Part shown: piece by piece, positions 35,301 through 47,254 of the stretch
How the letters are laid out: every line of letters begins with the position of its first letter
Numbering within the stretch: the stretch's first letter is position 1
Assembly: GCA_016748015.1 (NCBI GenBank)
Contig: JAAOMT010000603.1
Location: forward strand, 415,532 to 479,531
Reading direction: 5' to 3'
Length of the DNA stretch: 64,000 nt
DNA from: Geosiphon pyriformis
Taxonomy: Eukaryota; Glomeromycota; Glomeromycetes; Archaeosporales; Geosiphonaceae
The notes under the pieces: model-generated
The model's database searches: none
Told to the model about the DNA's origin: nothing
Seen by the model: only the letters and a program-made list of their open reading frames with translations
Made by a program: the position numbers and the translations under genes

Positions 35301-37060
35301 CTTAGTTGGGCTCCTTTGGATCTTTTGCAGTTTCTGGTCAGGTTGCGTGTTAGTCCGGTGAACAATTTTTTGGCTGGGATAGTAAAAATCTTTCTGGACA
35401 ATGAGCTTGCTTTGGTGAACAACCTTCCCACTGTATTTCGTAGTCCTGGTCAGTTTCTGTTGTCCTCTGTTCTTGGAAAGTCTCTGTATTTTGATTTGGT
35501 CAAATCTTTTAAACGTTTTGGTGTCACTTTTGGTGATCAGTTTTTTGATAAGAAGGGCGTTTTGTTGGATTGGAAAACTTTTCATCGTTGGAAAAGGTTG
35601 GATCCGTGTGGCCCTGTGTCTCACTGGTTCATGGTTTCTTCTGAGTTTTTGAAGGGTCAGGGTTACTCATTTTCTGGTTCTATTGGCTATGCGGAAAAGC
35701 TTGGTTTGAACATTTTGGGGTCTGAGGAATTTTCTGTGGTAAAAGATAGGATGCATGACGTTTGGTCGGGCTTTTTTGAAGTTTTTACGGATGGGTCTTT
35801 GAAGAATGCAGGCTCTGCTGAAGTTGCCTGTGGTGCTGTTGCATACTTTCCAGTCTTGAATAAAAGCATTGGTGTTGCTGTTCGTGGCCTTTTGTCATCT
35901 ACTTTGGCCGAGTTACAGGCTGTTGCTTTGGCTTTGGAGTGTGTTCCTTCTTCTAGTACTGTGGTGTTACGTCTTAACAGCCAGGCTGCCATTGATGCAT
36001 GTGTATCTGAGATGTCCTTGGTTGCCCCTGATTTCCATAATCAATGCTGGCTGGAAAGGCGTCATATTTTCAATTTGGTCAGGGATAAGGATCTTAGCAT
36101 GAGTTGGGTTAAGGTGAAAGGACACTCTGGGATTCCTGATAATGTAAAAGCTGACTTGGCTGCTGAGGCTGCCTCTGGGTCTCCCTTTTCTCTTTGTGCC
36201 GATGTGCATGAACATTTTTTGGTTGCTGAGGGTATTGCTGTTTCTGGTAATGCCCGTCATTTTGTCAGGAATATTTTTCAATCAATTTGTTGTGCTCGTT
36301 GGGAAGCTGGGCCTGGTTGTGACGTGGTTCCGAATGCGATAATTGGTTGCATAAACTGGGTTGTCACAGCAGAGGTGTGACATCCTGATTCTCATATGCT
36401 TGCTGGGTTCACTAGCTGCGCATCCTCAATGCTTCACACTTATGTTATGAAGGCTGTACACAGGAGGTTGCCAGTGGCGGTAAGGAAGAGGTTGTATGAT
36501 AAGTGCTATCCTAGTGTACTGTGTTTGTTTTGTGGCGAGGTGAAGTTCTCTGACCACGCTTTTACTTGTGTTCATGAGTCTGGCGTTCGTGATGAGATTT
36601 TGGCAGAGGCTTCTGCCCGTTGGTCAGCTTTGGCTGGTGGTTCCCCTGCTTCTGCCATGTTGTGAGTTTTGTCTCAATGTTCTATTGATGTTGGGCTGTA
36701 CACTTTGGTGTGCAAAAGGTTTGTGCTGGAGAGTGGTATGAGGAGGCTTGCAGTGTTTTTGAGGATAGAAAGATGGCCGCTGCTCGGATTGTTGATTTTG
36801 TCAGGTTTGTTGTTGGGTTATATCATGCTAAAGTATGGTTGGCTAGGGCCAGCCACCAGGTGGTGATGGAGAAGGCTGGTCTGGTTTGTGACGTTGGTGT
36901 TGTTTCTGGGCTTCCTTGTGGTATGTCTTCGGTTTTGTCTGATGGTGTTGTGAGATTGCTTGGTGTGGCCAATTCCTTTGCTGTTAGCTTTGGTCATTGG
37001 AAGCCTTATTGTTTCTTTTCTGGTCTGGGTAGCAGTGTGCAGGTAATTATAGATGTGTAG
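32379..37060 (+). pseudogene. LINE ORF2 (APE endonuclease, reverse transcriptase, RNase H)
   Basis: One frame from 32379 to about 36730, then shifted by one lost base to the TAG at 37058. Stops at 33009 (TAA), 33450 (TAG), 33972, 36378 and 36663 (TGA). Endonuclease: ACNIQGINV, ITETKLR, ILGGDFNEN, DTDHKAVVV. RT: TRPIVLIETARKILSKIL, LVLQDMRKAYNSVGW (second Asp of motif A now Asn, 34350), FVNDTIWV (catalytic FVDD now FVND, 34686). RNase H: FTDGSLKNAGS, LAELQAVALALE, RLNSQAAIDA (catalytic Asp now Asn, 35976), KGHSGIPDNVKADLAA. A Cys/His tail follows (VRKRLYDKCYPSVLCLFCGEVKFSDHAFTCVH), as usual after RNase H in such LINEs. Confidence 0.9.
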
Positions 37061-37190
37061 TGTTGCCTTATCTGGTCTGAGTGGCTAGCCACATGTAGAA
37101 AGTGCGTGAGTCGCGTTTAGTTTGAGCCTCTTAGTTTGGTTCTATGTACTAGATAGTGATTGGGCTACACTCATTAAATGTGTTAAATAA
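37061..37190 (+). other. LINE 3' UTR and A-rich tail
   Basis: Holds the conserved 3' block used to recognise the decayed copies: GTGGCTAGCCACATGTAGAA, then TACTAGATAGTGATTGGGCT and ACTCATTAAATG before the A tail. GTGGCTAGCCAC is a perfect 12-base palindrome that could form a hairpin and may be a recognition site for the RT, as 3' UTR structures often are in LINEs. Confidence 0.7.
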
Positions 37191-39186
37191 AAAAAAAAAA
37201 TATAAATTTTTTTTTAGATTTTAATTTTTAAAGAACAAGATTAAAAAAATAAAAACAAAATAAATATTTAGATAGTTTCTTAAAATAAATTATAAAAGTA
37301 ATATAACAGAATAAAACTTTTTTAATTTATTTTTTATGTTAAATATAAAACATGTTATAAAACATATATACTAAATAAAACAAACATAAAAACCATATTT
37401 TATAAGCAATATAATAAATAATATATTGTATATTAACTTTTTAATTAAAAAACATTTTAATAATCTATTTAATTTTTTTTAATTGATTATTTTTTATAAA
37501 TTCTCTTTTATCAATAACTTTTAAATTATAATATATTGATTATTTTTTTGTTAAGATTAAGTTTTTGATAATTTTTTTGTTTATAAACAGTATATTTAGC
37601 TGTTGTTTTAGTTAGTATATTTTAATATACATTTATTTTTTAGAAACTTAGTTTAACATATATATAAATACACTTTATTAAAACCAAATCTAAGATTTCA
37701 GAAACAATACAATATAGACTATTTTAAGAATAATCATAATTCTGTTATATATATGTTTTTACAGTATTTTAATACATTTTTATATAGTTAAGTTTCAAAT
37801 AAAACTTGAAATAAAAAATTATTTTGTTTTTTTTTTCTAATTTTTTTTATATTACTTTAACATTATTATTTTTTGTTTTTATATTTTTAACAATCTGTTA
37901 TTAACTTTTTTTATCATAATTTTTGTTTTTGTAAAATAATTTTTATCTTTTTAATATTTAATAAATAAAAATTAATAATTAAATATAAATACAAATCACA
38001 AAATTTTTATTTTTTATTTGGCCTTATAATTTTTTTTTGAATAATCAAAAAAAAACCATATTTTAAATATAATTATTTCATATAATAAAATATATTTTTG
38101 GCTATTAACTTTTAGAATTCATATTTATCTTTTTTATATTTAATATATTTGGTACTATTATTGTGTAAATTGTTAAATTATTAAATATTTATATTTTAAT
38201 AGCTCTTAAATGTGTTTTTTTAAAGATAATAATTGCTTTATGTATTTGATTTAACAATTTTTTGTTATTTTAATATCTATTATAGTTTGTATTTAATATC
38301 ATAATTATTTGTGCTTTTTTTTATTATCTTTTAACTACTTAATTTCTTTGTTAAAAAATTGTTAACATGTAAGTCTGCACTCATATTTTTTTTTCAATAA
38401 TTATTTTTTATATAATTATTAAAATACATGTATTTTATTATAAACATAAAATATTGATTCATTATATATTAATAAAATATGTGATTTTTAATTTAAATAT
38501 AAATTAAGTAGTATTTTTACTCTATACTTTTTATTAAATTATTTGGACATCAATAATTCTAATTTAGAAACTTGGTTTAAAATTTATTTCAATATGCAAT
38601 TATATTAAAATGTTTATAATTATCAATATAATTTTTTTTTAATATTGCTTGTATATAAAACCAAAATAATACATCTATTATTATGTTATTCAAATATTAA
38701 TTATTTATAGTATATTAAATTCAAGGTCAAAAAAGATTTTTTTTTTAAGATATTGTTTTATTAAGTAAAAATTTACTTTAAATTTTATTAATCTGAAATA
38801 AATTATTATATGCATAGATAAAATTTTATTATAAAGCAAAAATTTAGATGAATATTTTCTTTAAAAATGTTATTTATAATAATATTATTAATATAAAATA
38901 ATTTTTATATAATAAAATTATTAATTATTATTTTTTAAACATATTATTATCTATTTTTTTATATACCAAGCATAATATTTGTCTTTTTTATGAATAATTG
39001 TAATTGTATTATTAGAATTTTTTTATTTTTTATTTTTTAAAAAATATAAATACTAAATAACAGATTAATATTATACTAGTTTAATTTTTTTTGGTTTTTT
39101 GTTATTTATTAATTTATTAATTTTTTTTATTGTGTTTTCAATATTTTTTTCCAATTATTTTATTTTTATTTTTATTATTTTTGTTA

Positions 39187-39190
<4 letters not shown>

Positions 39191-39228
<38 letters not shown>
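39191..39228. repeat. (TTA)n microsatellite
   Basis: About 12 uninterrupted TTA units seen directly. Confidence 0.95.
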
Positions 39229-39230
<2 letters not shown>

Positions 39231-40508
39231 TTTTTTTTGTAATTTTTGGAAAAAAATTGGTAATATAAATTGTTTTTATAGCAGCTTGTCTATTTTTAGC
39301 CCATTTTTGTTAATATGTTTTTAGAATTGCTTATGTAAACAAACGGTTATTTTTGATTTTTGATTTGTTTAAATTTAATATTAACAAATTTCATTTTTGA
39401 TTTATTTATTAATATTTTTTCTAAAAATTTATTATTACTAATATCAATACTATTTTTAATATTTTTAATGTCTTTTATACTATTTAACTTGATCATAAAT
39501 TGTACTGGTAAGTTAGTTTATAAGAATTATTAAATATTAAAAGTTTTTTTTTGTAATTAAAATACATATTTGTTTTTTTATAACATTTTAAAAATCCAAG
39601 TAAATTAAAAAATGCATTTTAATTATAAAATACATAATTAATTATCATGTAAATTAATATTTAGCCAATTAAATTTATTTTATTTGTTTGGTCAAATTAA
39701 TATAAACTTATAAAAAAAAGACAACTTTAAATTGCTAAAACTTTTAATTGAATAATTATTTTTAAAAATTTTTTTAGCCAAATTGTACTTATATTAAAGA
39801 AGAATATTTTGACTAAAATATTTTTTTGTTTAATAAAAATTGAATGGCTAATAGTAATTTTAAAAAAATTATTTTTAGTATTGAATTATATTGTCCTGTA
39901 TTGTATAAATAAATTTTTATAAATTTGAGTTTTTTTATATAATTTTTGTATTTAAGTAAAACATAAACTATTTTTTTTAATAAATGTATTAAATAAAAAA
40001 TACTTTATTAAAGTTTTTTTAATAATATTAATTTAAAATTGTAATTTTTTATGATTATTATGTTTTAACAAAGTAATTTTTTTTACTATTTACAGTATAA
40101 AACATATATATTCTATAATAAGCATAAATTATATACTTTTTGTACATAATTAATTATTTAAACTTTTATTAAAACAATATTAAACACTATACAACAAATT
40201 AACAAATACATATAAATTACATATTATGTATTTTTACATATTCAAAATATTAAAAAAATTTAAAAACTTAAACTATATTAATAAAACTTAAATATTTAAT
40301 ATTAAACGAACCAATATCAGACAAAATATTTAAAACAGCACATTTAATACTACCAAGATTTATAAATTTATTAGCTATAATTATAATTGAATCTAATTTT
40401 TTAGATTTAGTCTTTAATCTTATAATGTAAAAAATATTGTTAATATATTATAAACAAATTGCTTAGCACTAAAAATTCATAATTTTTTGAAAAGTATAAT
40501 TTTAGTGA

Positions 40509-40509
40509 T

Positions 40510-40541
<32 letters not shown>
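40509..40541. repeat. (AAT)n microsatellite
   Basis: About ten uninterrupted AAT units seen directly. Confidence 0.95.
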
Positions 40542-41507
40542 GACTATTTTTCTTAAAAATTAAGATTAAAAACTTTAATTTATTTTACATTTTTTTTTCG
40601 AATAAATTAATATTCGCATTTTTTGATTGTGAATATACTATAATATAGATTATAACTGTAATAATTCACTTTAAAGAAAATATATATATTTGCAATATCA
40701 GATTTTTTTATATTAAATTATATTATTATTTATAAATGTTTTTTAATTATTTGTTATATAATAACATTTATCTAATTAAATATTTTTAATTTAATTAACA
40801 AAAATTTTATAAATATATATATATATCTTTATCTATAACTATATAATTTATATGATATAAATATAATTATAATAATTATATAATAATAGTTTTTTTTATA
40901 TTTATTTTAATTGATATTTGTTAATTGTATAAAATTACAATTTTGTATTTTAATAAAAAGTTAAATAATTTGACTAATTTATATTGCAATTAATTTCCTA
41001 ATTTATCATTTTATTATTAAAAAAAATTTGTATTCAGCTTTTATCATTTTTTATCCTGAATTTGGGTAATTTATAATAACTTTATTGAATAACAAAATAT
41101 CCTCATTACAATTAATATAGCTTTTAACGAAAAACATTAGGTTTTCATTTTGCCATATCACTTTCAAGACATTTTGCGTATAATTTTTTCTATGAAATAA
41201 ATCTCTGAACCTTTTTTTTCCTAATATGGCTAAGACTATTTATGTTGACAGTGTTACAAATTCAACATTCCCTTTTTCGTGACCTTTCTTGGTTTGAGAT
41301 TTTGATTGACATGACCTATCAGAAAAATTTATAAATTTGCCAACCTCTTAGTTCTTATAAATTCTAATATTATTATTATTTCAAGGTGTAAACAAACAAA
41401 AAAAGATAAATAAGAGGTGTATTAGAGAAAACGGAGAGAATTTAACAATCTTTTATCAGGTTGTAGTAAGAGTCCTTATCGCAGAAGGTTAGAGTAGTAA
41501 CCCTTGT

Positions 41508-42462
41508 TTAAATCTGAGAAAATTAGAAAATTGAATATATTCATAAATTTTAATGAAATTGATTTAATTCATGGTATACGATATTAAGTTGAACAAAAAA
41601 CTTTTTATACGTACATCATCAATGTCAAACTCGAAAGGACAGTCTTCTTCTTCAGGATTGAATGTATCTGTTTCATTAATTTTGGCTTTGGGTGTACCAG
41701 CAAGTTTGTCAGCTTTTTGTTTGATTACAATTTCAAAAAAGCAAAATTTAAATAAAACATCACACACCATTTTCTGGTAATTCGCCATACGTTTTCAAAT
41801 TTCGGGCCTCTTCGGTTGTGTATTTTAGGATAACATCAGCTTTAGCGTCTTGATAATCACGCAGTGAAATAAGAATGATATCCCCTTGGTTGATCCAAAC
41901 CTTTTTTTGAAAATAATAATAATTGGAACTTGAGGACATTTGGATGATAAAGAATTATAAAACCATCCGAATAAAAAATTTGCAGACCTTTTTCCGCAGT
42001 TTACCACGAATATGTGCTAATCGCTTCTCGCCATCAAAACATTGAGCTTCTAACCGACCATTTCCAAGCATTTTTACTACTTGTGCATATTCTGGATTAT
42101 GAATTCAACCACATTGATATTTATGGAATTTGGAAGGATAGAATAATAACGCAGAAAGAATATCGATCCGAATGCAGAATATATAATAGTTGAAAATATT
42201 AAAGAAATTTTAAGATGAGTAATTCTTAAGAAATTTAATAGTTCTCGATACCTAGATACTGAAGGAAATATATAAAACCGCAGTACCTTGGCCATCTTCT
42301 TTGAAAATTAGTTCTCTCTTTTCAGATTCATTTTCATTCTTTCCTCTTCTTCGGTTTTTACCTCCCTGTCAAAATTTTCCCAAGAATGATAGCGATAAGC
42401 AACTTAATGTAAATGGTCAACTTTCCTTTGAAGATGTATACCTTTCCTTTGTTCTTTGGCAT
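41508..42462 (-). CDS. TIF11: Translation initiation factor eIF1A
   Basis: OB-fold factor that binds the 40S A-site and supports scanning and start-codon choice. Six exons on the minus strand: 42462-42442, 42365-42287, 42091-41988, 41900-41768, 41685-41615 and 41513-41508, all GT-AG. The product follows eIF1A throughout: [117 protein letters not shown], and an acidic tail [15 protein letters not shown]. The last exon is six bases (ATT TAA), which restores the conserved DDI end; without it the frame would run into intron sequence after a strong GTACGT donor. About 140 residues, the usual size. Confidence 0.95.
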
Positions 42463-42559
42463 AGTTGTTTTATTTGAAGTTTAAGCTAAAAACTTTTTTG
42501 ATCACAAAAAAACTCTTTACACTTTAGCCTTGCTAATTTCAAAGGAAGAGATTTTTATT

Positions 42560-44000
42560 GAGAGTTGAAAAGTAATTAACAAGTTTTCTTTTGTCTTTAT
42601 TGGACAGAGGTCGGGAGCCAAGATTTCTAAGCTTGCTTTACCACTGATGAAAAAGATTTGCTTAATAATGCCTATCAAGTGATGCTGATCTGGTTCAAAA
42701 TCGCGAAAATAAATATCTCACGCTTTTCCTCTTTCCATAGCTAACTTCTTAAAATGCTGACACCCACCACCTCTGCTATCAAGAAATACCTCTATGTCCA
42801 TATCTCTAGTGCAAAGCAAAGAGAGGATCTTGAGTTACAAAACAACTTCTCGTCCGATTCCCTACATATATGCATAAAATAAAGGTTAACTCAGAATTGG
42901 TTAATGCCTTTAAGCTAACGACGACGAGGAGCAATCATAGAATACAGCAAGAGATTTGTCAGAAGGGAAAAAGAGAAACTCAGGATTACCCTCAATGCCA
43001 CAAAGCCAATCGTCACGAAGGATATTTTTGAAACGGCATCTTCAAAAGTTATTCCCTGGTTGAAGTCTCTCAAGAGTATTGTTGCCGTAAACTTCTCAGA
43101 TATGCATGCGGCAGATGAAGACTGTGTTGATGGCACGCGTACTTTTGATTTTCTTTCGTCGCTTGTAGCGATCCATGTAACTCGTTTGCGATAAAGACAA
43201 TTCGTGGGTAAATATATCGACATGGTAATGATTCTCCCACAGGGAAGCAGAGCTTTTCCCTACTGAATAGAACGCAGGAACAAAAAAGCGCAAGAGAAAG
43301 GTAACAGTAGCCCGTGGCAAACGCCAGAAGACGGAAGGCATGCTCAACCACACGTTACTAGCCAAGATCTATCAATTCTTCAGAACGGAACAAATCTACA
43401 TGCCACCTTCTACCTAAACTTGCTGTGAGGACTTTGCATCACCGACACAGCACGTCGACAGGTCTTGAAAATGGTATCCTTGCAGCACGCTCACTTGGAC
43501 TTTTTCCCCAGAGGATAACAAGTAATTATTCAAAACGGAACAAATATACCTGTCACCAACCACACTCAGAAGCGGTTATTGAAGCGATGGATGAGCTTGG
43601 CAAGATTTGCCTTTATTACTGTGGTGAGATGAACCAAAAGATGTCGCATCATTATGATATCACGGAAAAAAGATGGTTAAACCCTATGACGTTTCAACCA
43701 AAACGTCTCCTTTTTGATGATGTTTCCGGTATCTGGTGTGAAAGAAAATTTTGCAGAGCTATGGTCCGTCTTGGCATGCTCTTAAGAGGCTGTTTAGGCT
43801 CAGCTCCTGCTAACATCGCAGACAAAGCGATTGATCAGGGCGAAAGGAAGTTATTAAACGTAATGCACAGCGACAACAAGGCGCATCAACGCATCATCTT
43901 TCTTTTCAATCTCTGAATTTTGCCAAATTATCTTGAATCGCTTCCAGCAATATATGTATATGCACATCGATACAAGGTAAAGATCATAAATTTTTGTTTA
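42560..44000 (+). pseudogene. Degraded coding region of unknown origin
   Basis: G+C-richer block with several coding-like stretches on the plus strand in changing frames: 42768-42880 (TSAIKKYLYVHISSAKQRED), 42928-43193 (GAIIEYSKRFVRREKEKLR, then SKVIPWLKSLKSIVAVNFSD, ending VTRLR-stop), and 43425-43916 (163 aa, including HQPHSEAVIEAMDELGKICL, EKRWLNPMTFQPKRLLFDD and SAPANIADKAIDQGERKLLN). No family was recognised for any of them. Its position directly upstream of the TnpB-like relic, and its similar composition, suggest one transposon, but this is inference. The frame at 43425-43916 is the only long open one and could be a real small gene. Confidence 0.4.
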
Positions 44001-44100
44001 AATTGTTATATACCATCATTTATATCGTCTTTATGCCATTTTTTATCTTTATTTTTAAGAATAAACATGTACTATGGCCTCTCCACTTTGAAAAAATAAC

Positions 44101-44715
44101 AAGTGGTCCAATCCGCACAAGATCACATGTTATAGCAAGCTCACTTACTATCGCAAAACTAATGAATGAAAGTTTGCCTGGGTATATGAGACGCAAAAAC
44201 ACCTTCACGAAACTCAAGCGGATGGCTCTGTTCATGCAGTCTCCATAGATCCTGACATTCGCACTTCATTTACATGGTATTCCCCAACAAAAGGCGCAGG
44301 CAAAATAGGCTCTTGTGACATTAGTCGTATTGTTTGCCTCTGCAAATTTATGGATGAGCTTTGCTCAAAGATAAATTAAATAACTCTTCAAAACGTAAGA
44401 AAGCTAAAGCCAGAATATTAGAAAAAGCGATTGGGTGCATCCATCAAAAAGTTTATCGGACATGGTGAATCGAAAAATCACCCGAAAAAAGTTAAAATAT
44501 GCTATGCTGGGGGCACTATCGATTTCGTCAACGTCTGATCACCAAGGCTGAGGAATTAGAACCAAGCTTACATATCTAAGACTTGTAGTCAACGTGGCAA
44601 CATCCAAAGAATCGAAGGGCTCAAAATGTACAACTGCCGGAATTGTAAGCTTGCTGTGGATAGAACTCTTGGTCCTACAGTGACCATGCAGGACATGATA
44701 GGCGTTATATAGCAG
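44101..44715 (+). pseudogene. TnpB/Fanzor-like RNA-guided nuclease relic (RuvC and zinc ribbon)
   Basis: Read with three frame changes and a TGA at 44167, the plus strand gives the C-terminal half of an OrfB/TnpB-type protein. First KITCYSKLTYYRKTNE and KFAWVYETQKHLHE, then the RuvC-I block HAVSIDPDIRTSFTWYSP with its Asp at 44248-44250, then GAGKIGSCDISRIVCLCKFM. After a shift near 44376 comes NNSSKRKKAKARILEKAIG. Then HYRFRQRLITKAEELE (44512-44560), and, after another shift, the zinc ribbon SKTCSQRGNIQRIEGLKMYN-CRNCKLAVDR (44578-44670). The second ribbon Cys is now Arg (CGT). TnpB-like proteins in eukaryotes are Fanzors, many carried by transposons. The N-terminal half is not recognisable. 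Dead in this copy. Confidence 0.8.
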
Positions 44716-45589
44716 TGATTATTTTTCAATTATTTTATTATTATTGAAACTAATAATAATAATGTGGCGCTGCTGTTTTTGTTTTAAATCTAAAATAAAA
44801 ACAATTTTACAATTCAATAATAACCTAAAAAATAACCAAGTTATCAACAAATTTGTAATTAATTTTAATATCTGTAAATAAATTTAATTTTAATGATATA
44901 ATTATTATAAAAATATGGTGCAGGCACTCTAAAGACATCAAATATTACACCACCGCTGAAATTCTCGATGCATGTATTACGTAGTATACTGGGGGTGGTT
45001 ATTTTATTAATAAAATAATAAACCACATGATTACTATATAATAAATCATGTGCAAATGAAATGCGTTGCGCGTTCATATAATCTATTAGGGAACAATTTT
45101 AAATTACTTTATTTTAAGAGTGACTCTTAAACTTATTTAAGAGACTCTCAGGCTTTCCCTTTTCTATATAAGAGCGTGTCTGGAAGGCCGCTTGCCTAAT
45201 AACCCTGTTCTTCCCACAATATACTTTAGCATTTCATAATGTCTTTTTTTTTCAAAAAAAAGCAAAAACAAAACGTTTGTTGGTTTAATGTGTTTTTTTT
45301 ATAATTAAAAACCCGTTGTTTCCATTGAGAGTGTATTTTTTATCAAAGATCCTTTTAGATTACACATTTTTTATTATGTCAAAACGAAAAAGCAAAATAA
45401 ATACTGTTCTAAATGCTCTATTTACTATTGGTTTTTATTTAAAGTGTCTACAGAAAAAATCTAAATTTCTAAGACATTTTTTATAAAAAATGCATTAGTT
45501 TATGGATCTTATTAAAGACTATTTAATAATGCATTTATTATTATTATTATTATTATTATGTTTTTATTTATAGAACCTTAGTATTTGAT
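44716..45589. other. Spacer with hairpins and a promoter-like block
   Basis: Contains inverted repeats on the plus strand: CACATGATT...AATCATGTG around 45022-45055, and GGTTATTTTATTA...AATAATAAACC around 44997-45025. The stretch 44930-45250 is richer in G+C than both flanks. A TATA-like TCTATATAAGAG lies at about 45162-45173. This may be a solo LTR or the end of the TnpB-bearing element; no repeat partner was found in the window to decide. Confidence 0.4.
45162..45173 (+). promoter_or_regulatory. TATA-box-like site
   Basis: TCTATATAAGAG followed by a C/T-rich stretch with CTTGCCTAATAACCC about 30 bases on, within a block unlike the AT-rich flanks. It resembles a Pol II core promoter of a transposon. 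No intact gene lies downstream. Confidence 0.4.
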
Positions 45590-45710
45590 AAATTATAATC
45601 AATATAAAGTATTGGCCCAAGTGACTGATCACATGTAGTAAGTACATAAGTCATGTACTAGATAGTAGTTAGGCTGTACTTATTAGATTATATAAAAAAA
45701 ATATATTTAA
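45590..45710 (+). mobile_element. LINE 3' end remnant (copy D)
   Basis: GGCCCAAGTGACTGATCACA, then ATGTAGTAAGTACATAAGTC and GTACTAGATAGTAGTTAGGC with ACTTATTAGA and A-rich sequence. It matches the 3' block of copy C at 37075-37185. Only the tail can be recognised. Confidence 0.75.
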
Positions 45711-47200
45711 GATTTATATATATTTATTTTCTGTTTGGTTTTTTTAGTAAATATTAATAATTTTAATAAAAAAATAATATTTTTTTAATTTTATTCTGAC
45801 TTAATATAGTTATTTAAACAATATATACAAAAAATAAGCACTAAATTTATTAATATAGTTTTTTATATAATTATTATAAAATATTTAAAATATTATTTAA
45901 TAAACAGAAAATAATATTAAAATTATAATAAATATTTAAAATAATAAAAACAATAAATAACAATTTATCTTATACTTAAAAACATTTATAATTAATGCAA
46001 ATATTTTAATAATATTAATAAAATTATTAATATTCATGTTATCAATAGACATAAAACATTAATAATAATAAAAATAATATAATACTATTAAAATACAAAT
46101 CAAAAATATAAAAATTACTTGTAAGTTTATCATAAACAATTTTAATTGCTTTAATTTTTTATGTAAAAAACTTGAAAAAATTATTTGTTTAAATATAATT
46201 TTTAATTATATTTTTTATTGACTTATTAATTTTTTGTTAATTTTGCAAAGTTTTTATTGTTTTAAAATATTTTTTTTCTTATATTTAATAAAATTATATT
46301 TTTTTAATATTTTTTTGTAATTTTAATTATTATTATATTTTAAATATGTATTTAATATTTTTTTGTAATGTTTATAAGTAAATATTTTTTTATTAATAAT
46401 ATAAATAAATTTTAAATATTAATATTATATTATCTTTCTAAATTTAAAGATTTAAAAAGCAAAAAATCTGATTTTATAAGCAAAAACTTTATTAATAAAA
46501 TAATAGTAAGATTAATAATATATAATTTATAATTTAAATATTGTTATAAAAGTGTTTTTTGATATATTAGTTATTAATACTCTATAATTATGATTAGTCT
46601 TTTATAAGTTTTTTAATTTTATTTACATAATAATATTAATATTATATTAAAAACTTTTTTATTAATATTATAATATAGTTATTTTTTAAATTTTATTTAT
46701 TATGTATATTTATATATTTCTTTTTAAAGACTAATCTAAAATCTATTTACAATAATAAAATCTTTTTTAAACTATTTTTGCAATTGTTTAAAATATTTTT
46801 TTAATTTAAAAACACAAAATATTAATAGTCTTTAATATTTTTTGTTAATTAATAACAATATAAATAATTTTGATCAAAAATTATTTTTTTAAAAAATTTA
46901 ATTAATAAATAATACAAATAAGTTTTTTAATATTTTTAATTATAATAATTTAGTTTTTAATATTATTTCTTATTTTTTTTTAATTAAAAGTTTTCTTGAA
47001 TATTTATTAAAAATAAAGACTAAAAAATAATTAAAATAAAAAATAAAAATGTTAAAATTGTTTTTCTTTTTAATATTAAAATTACTATATATTTATATAT
47101 TTGTAGTTTTATAAAAAAACATATTATAATACTTTTTTTTAATATTTTAATATAGTGTTTATTATTTTAATTATTTGATAAAAAAATTACCAATAATTAA
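45711..47200. other. AT-rich region without genes
   Basis: Very AT-rich; no gene. It may hold the ORF2 part of the decayed minus-strand LINE whose ORF1 part lies further on (copy E), but no convincing alignment was found by eye. Confidence 0.5.
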
Positions 47201-47254
47201 TATCTAAAACTAAACTAAAAAACTACTAATACAAATGTATTATTACTAAAAAAT

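Larger units (their letters stand above)
30290..37190 (+). mobile_element. Better preserved non-LTR retrotransposon (LINE, copy C)
   Basis: A 6.9 kb element with two ORFs and an A-rich 3' tail (about 37187-37200). ORF1 has a CCHC zinc knuckle; ORF2 has an APE-type endonuclease, RT and RNase H, the layout of I/Tad-like LINEs. It has normal G+C and many CpG, in sharp contrast with the AT-rich flanks, so it is a recent arrival relative to the other LINE copies in the window. It is nonetheless dead: three frameshifts, six premature stops and Asp to Asn changes in RT and RNase H. Target duplications could not be told apart from A-rich flanking DNA, so the 5' limit is approximate. Confidence 0.92.
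37191..41507. other. AT-rich region with trinucleotide repeats
   Basis: About 4.3 kb of very AT-rich DNA. No gene was recognised. The apparent Leu/Phe-rich frame at 39130-39324 comes from a (TTA) microsatellite. From about 41040 the composition becomes more balanced, which is the 3' flank of the eIF1A gene. Confidence 0.6.

Noticed and set aside
31575-36281. Minus-strand frames opposite the LINE ORFs
   Set aside because: The plus-strand frames carry the endonuclease, RT, RNase H and zinc-knuckle motifs; the opposite frames are shadows without any motif.
39130-39324. Leu/Phe-rich 64-codon frame
   Set aside because: Produced by a (TTA) microsatellite and T-runs in AT-rich DNA.
43070-43365. 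Minus-strand frames of about 90 codons
   Set aside because: They overlap the plus-strand coding-like stretches, have no recognisable motif and shift frame among themselves.
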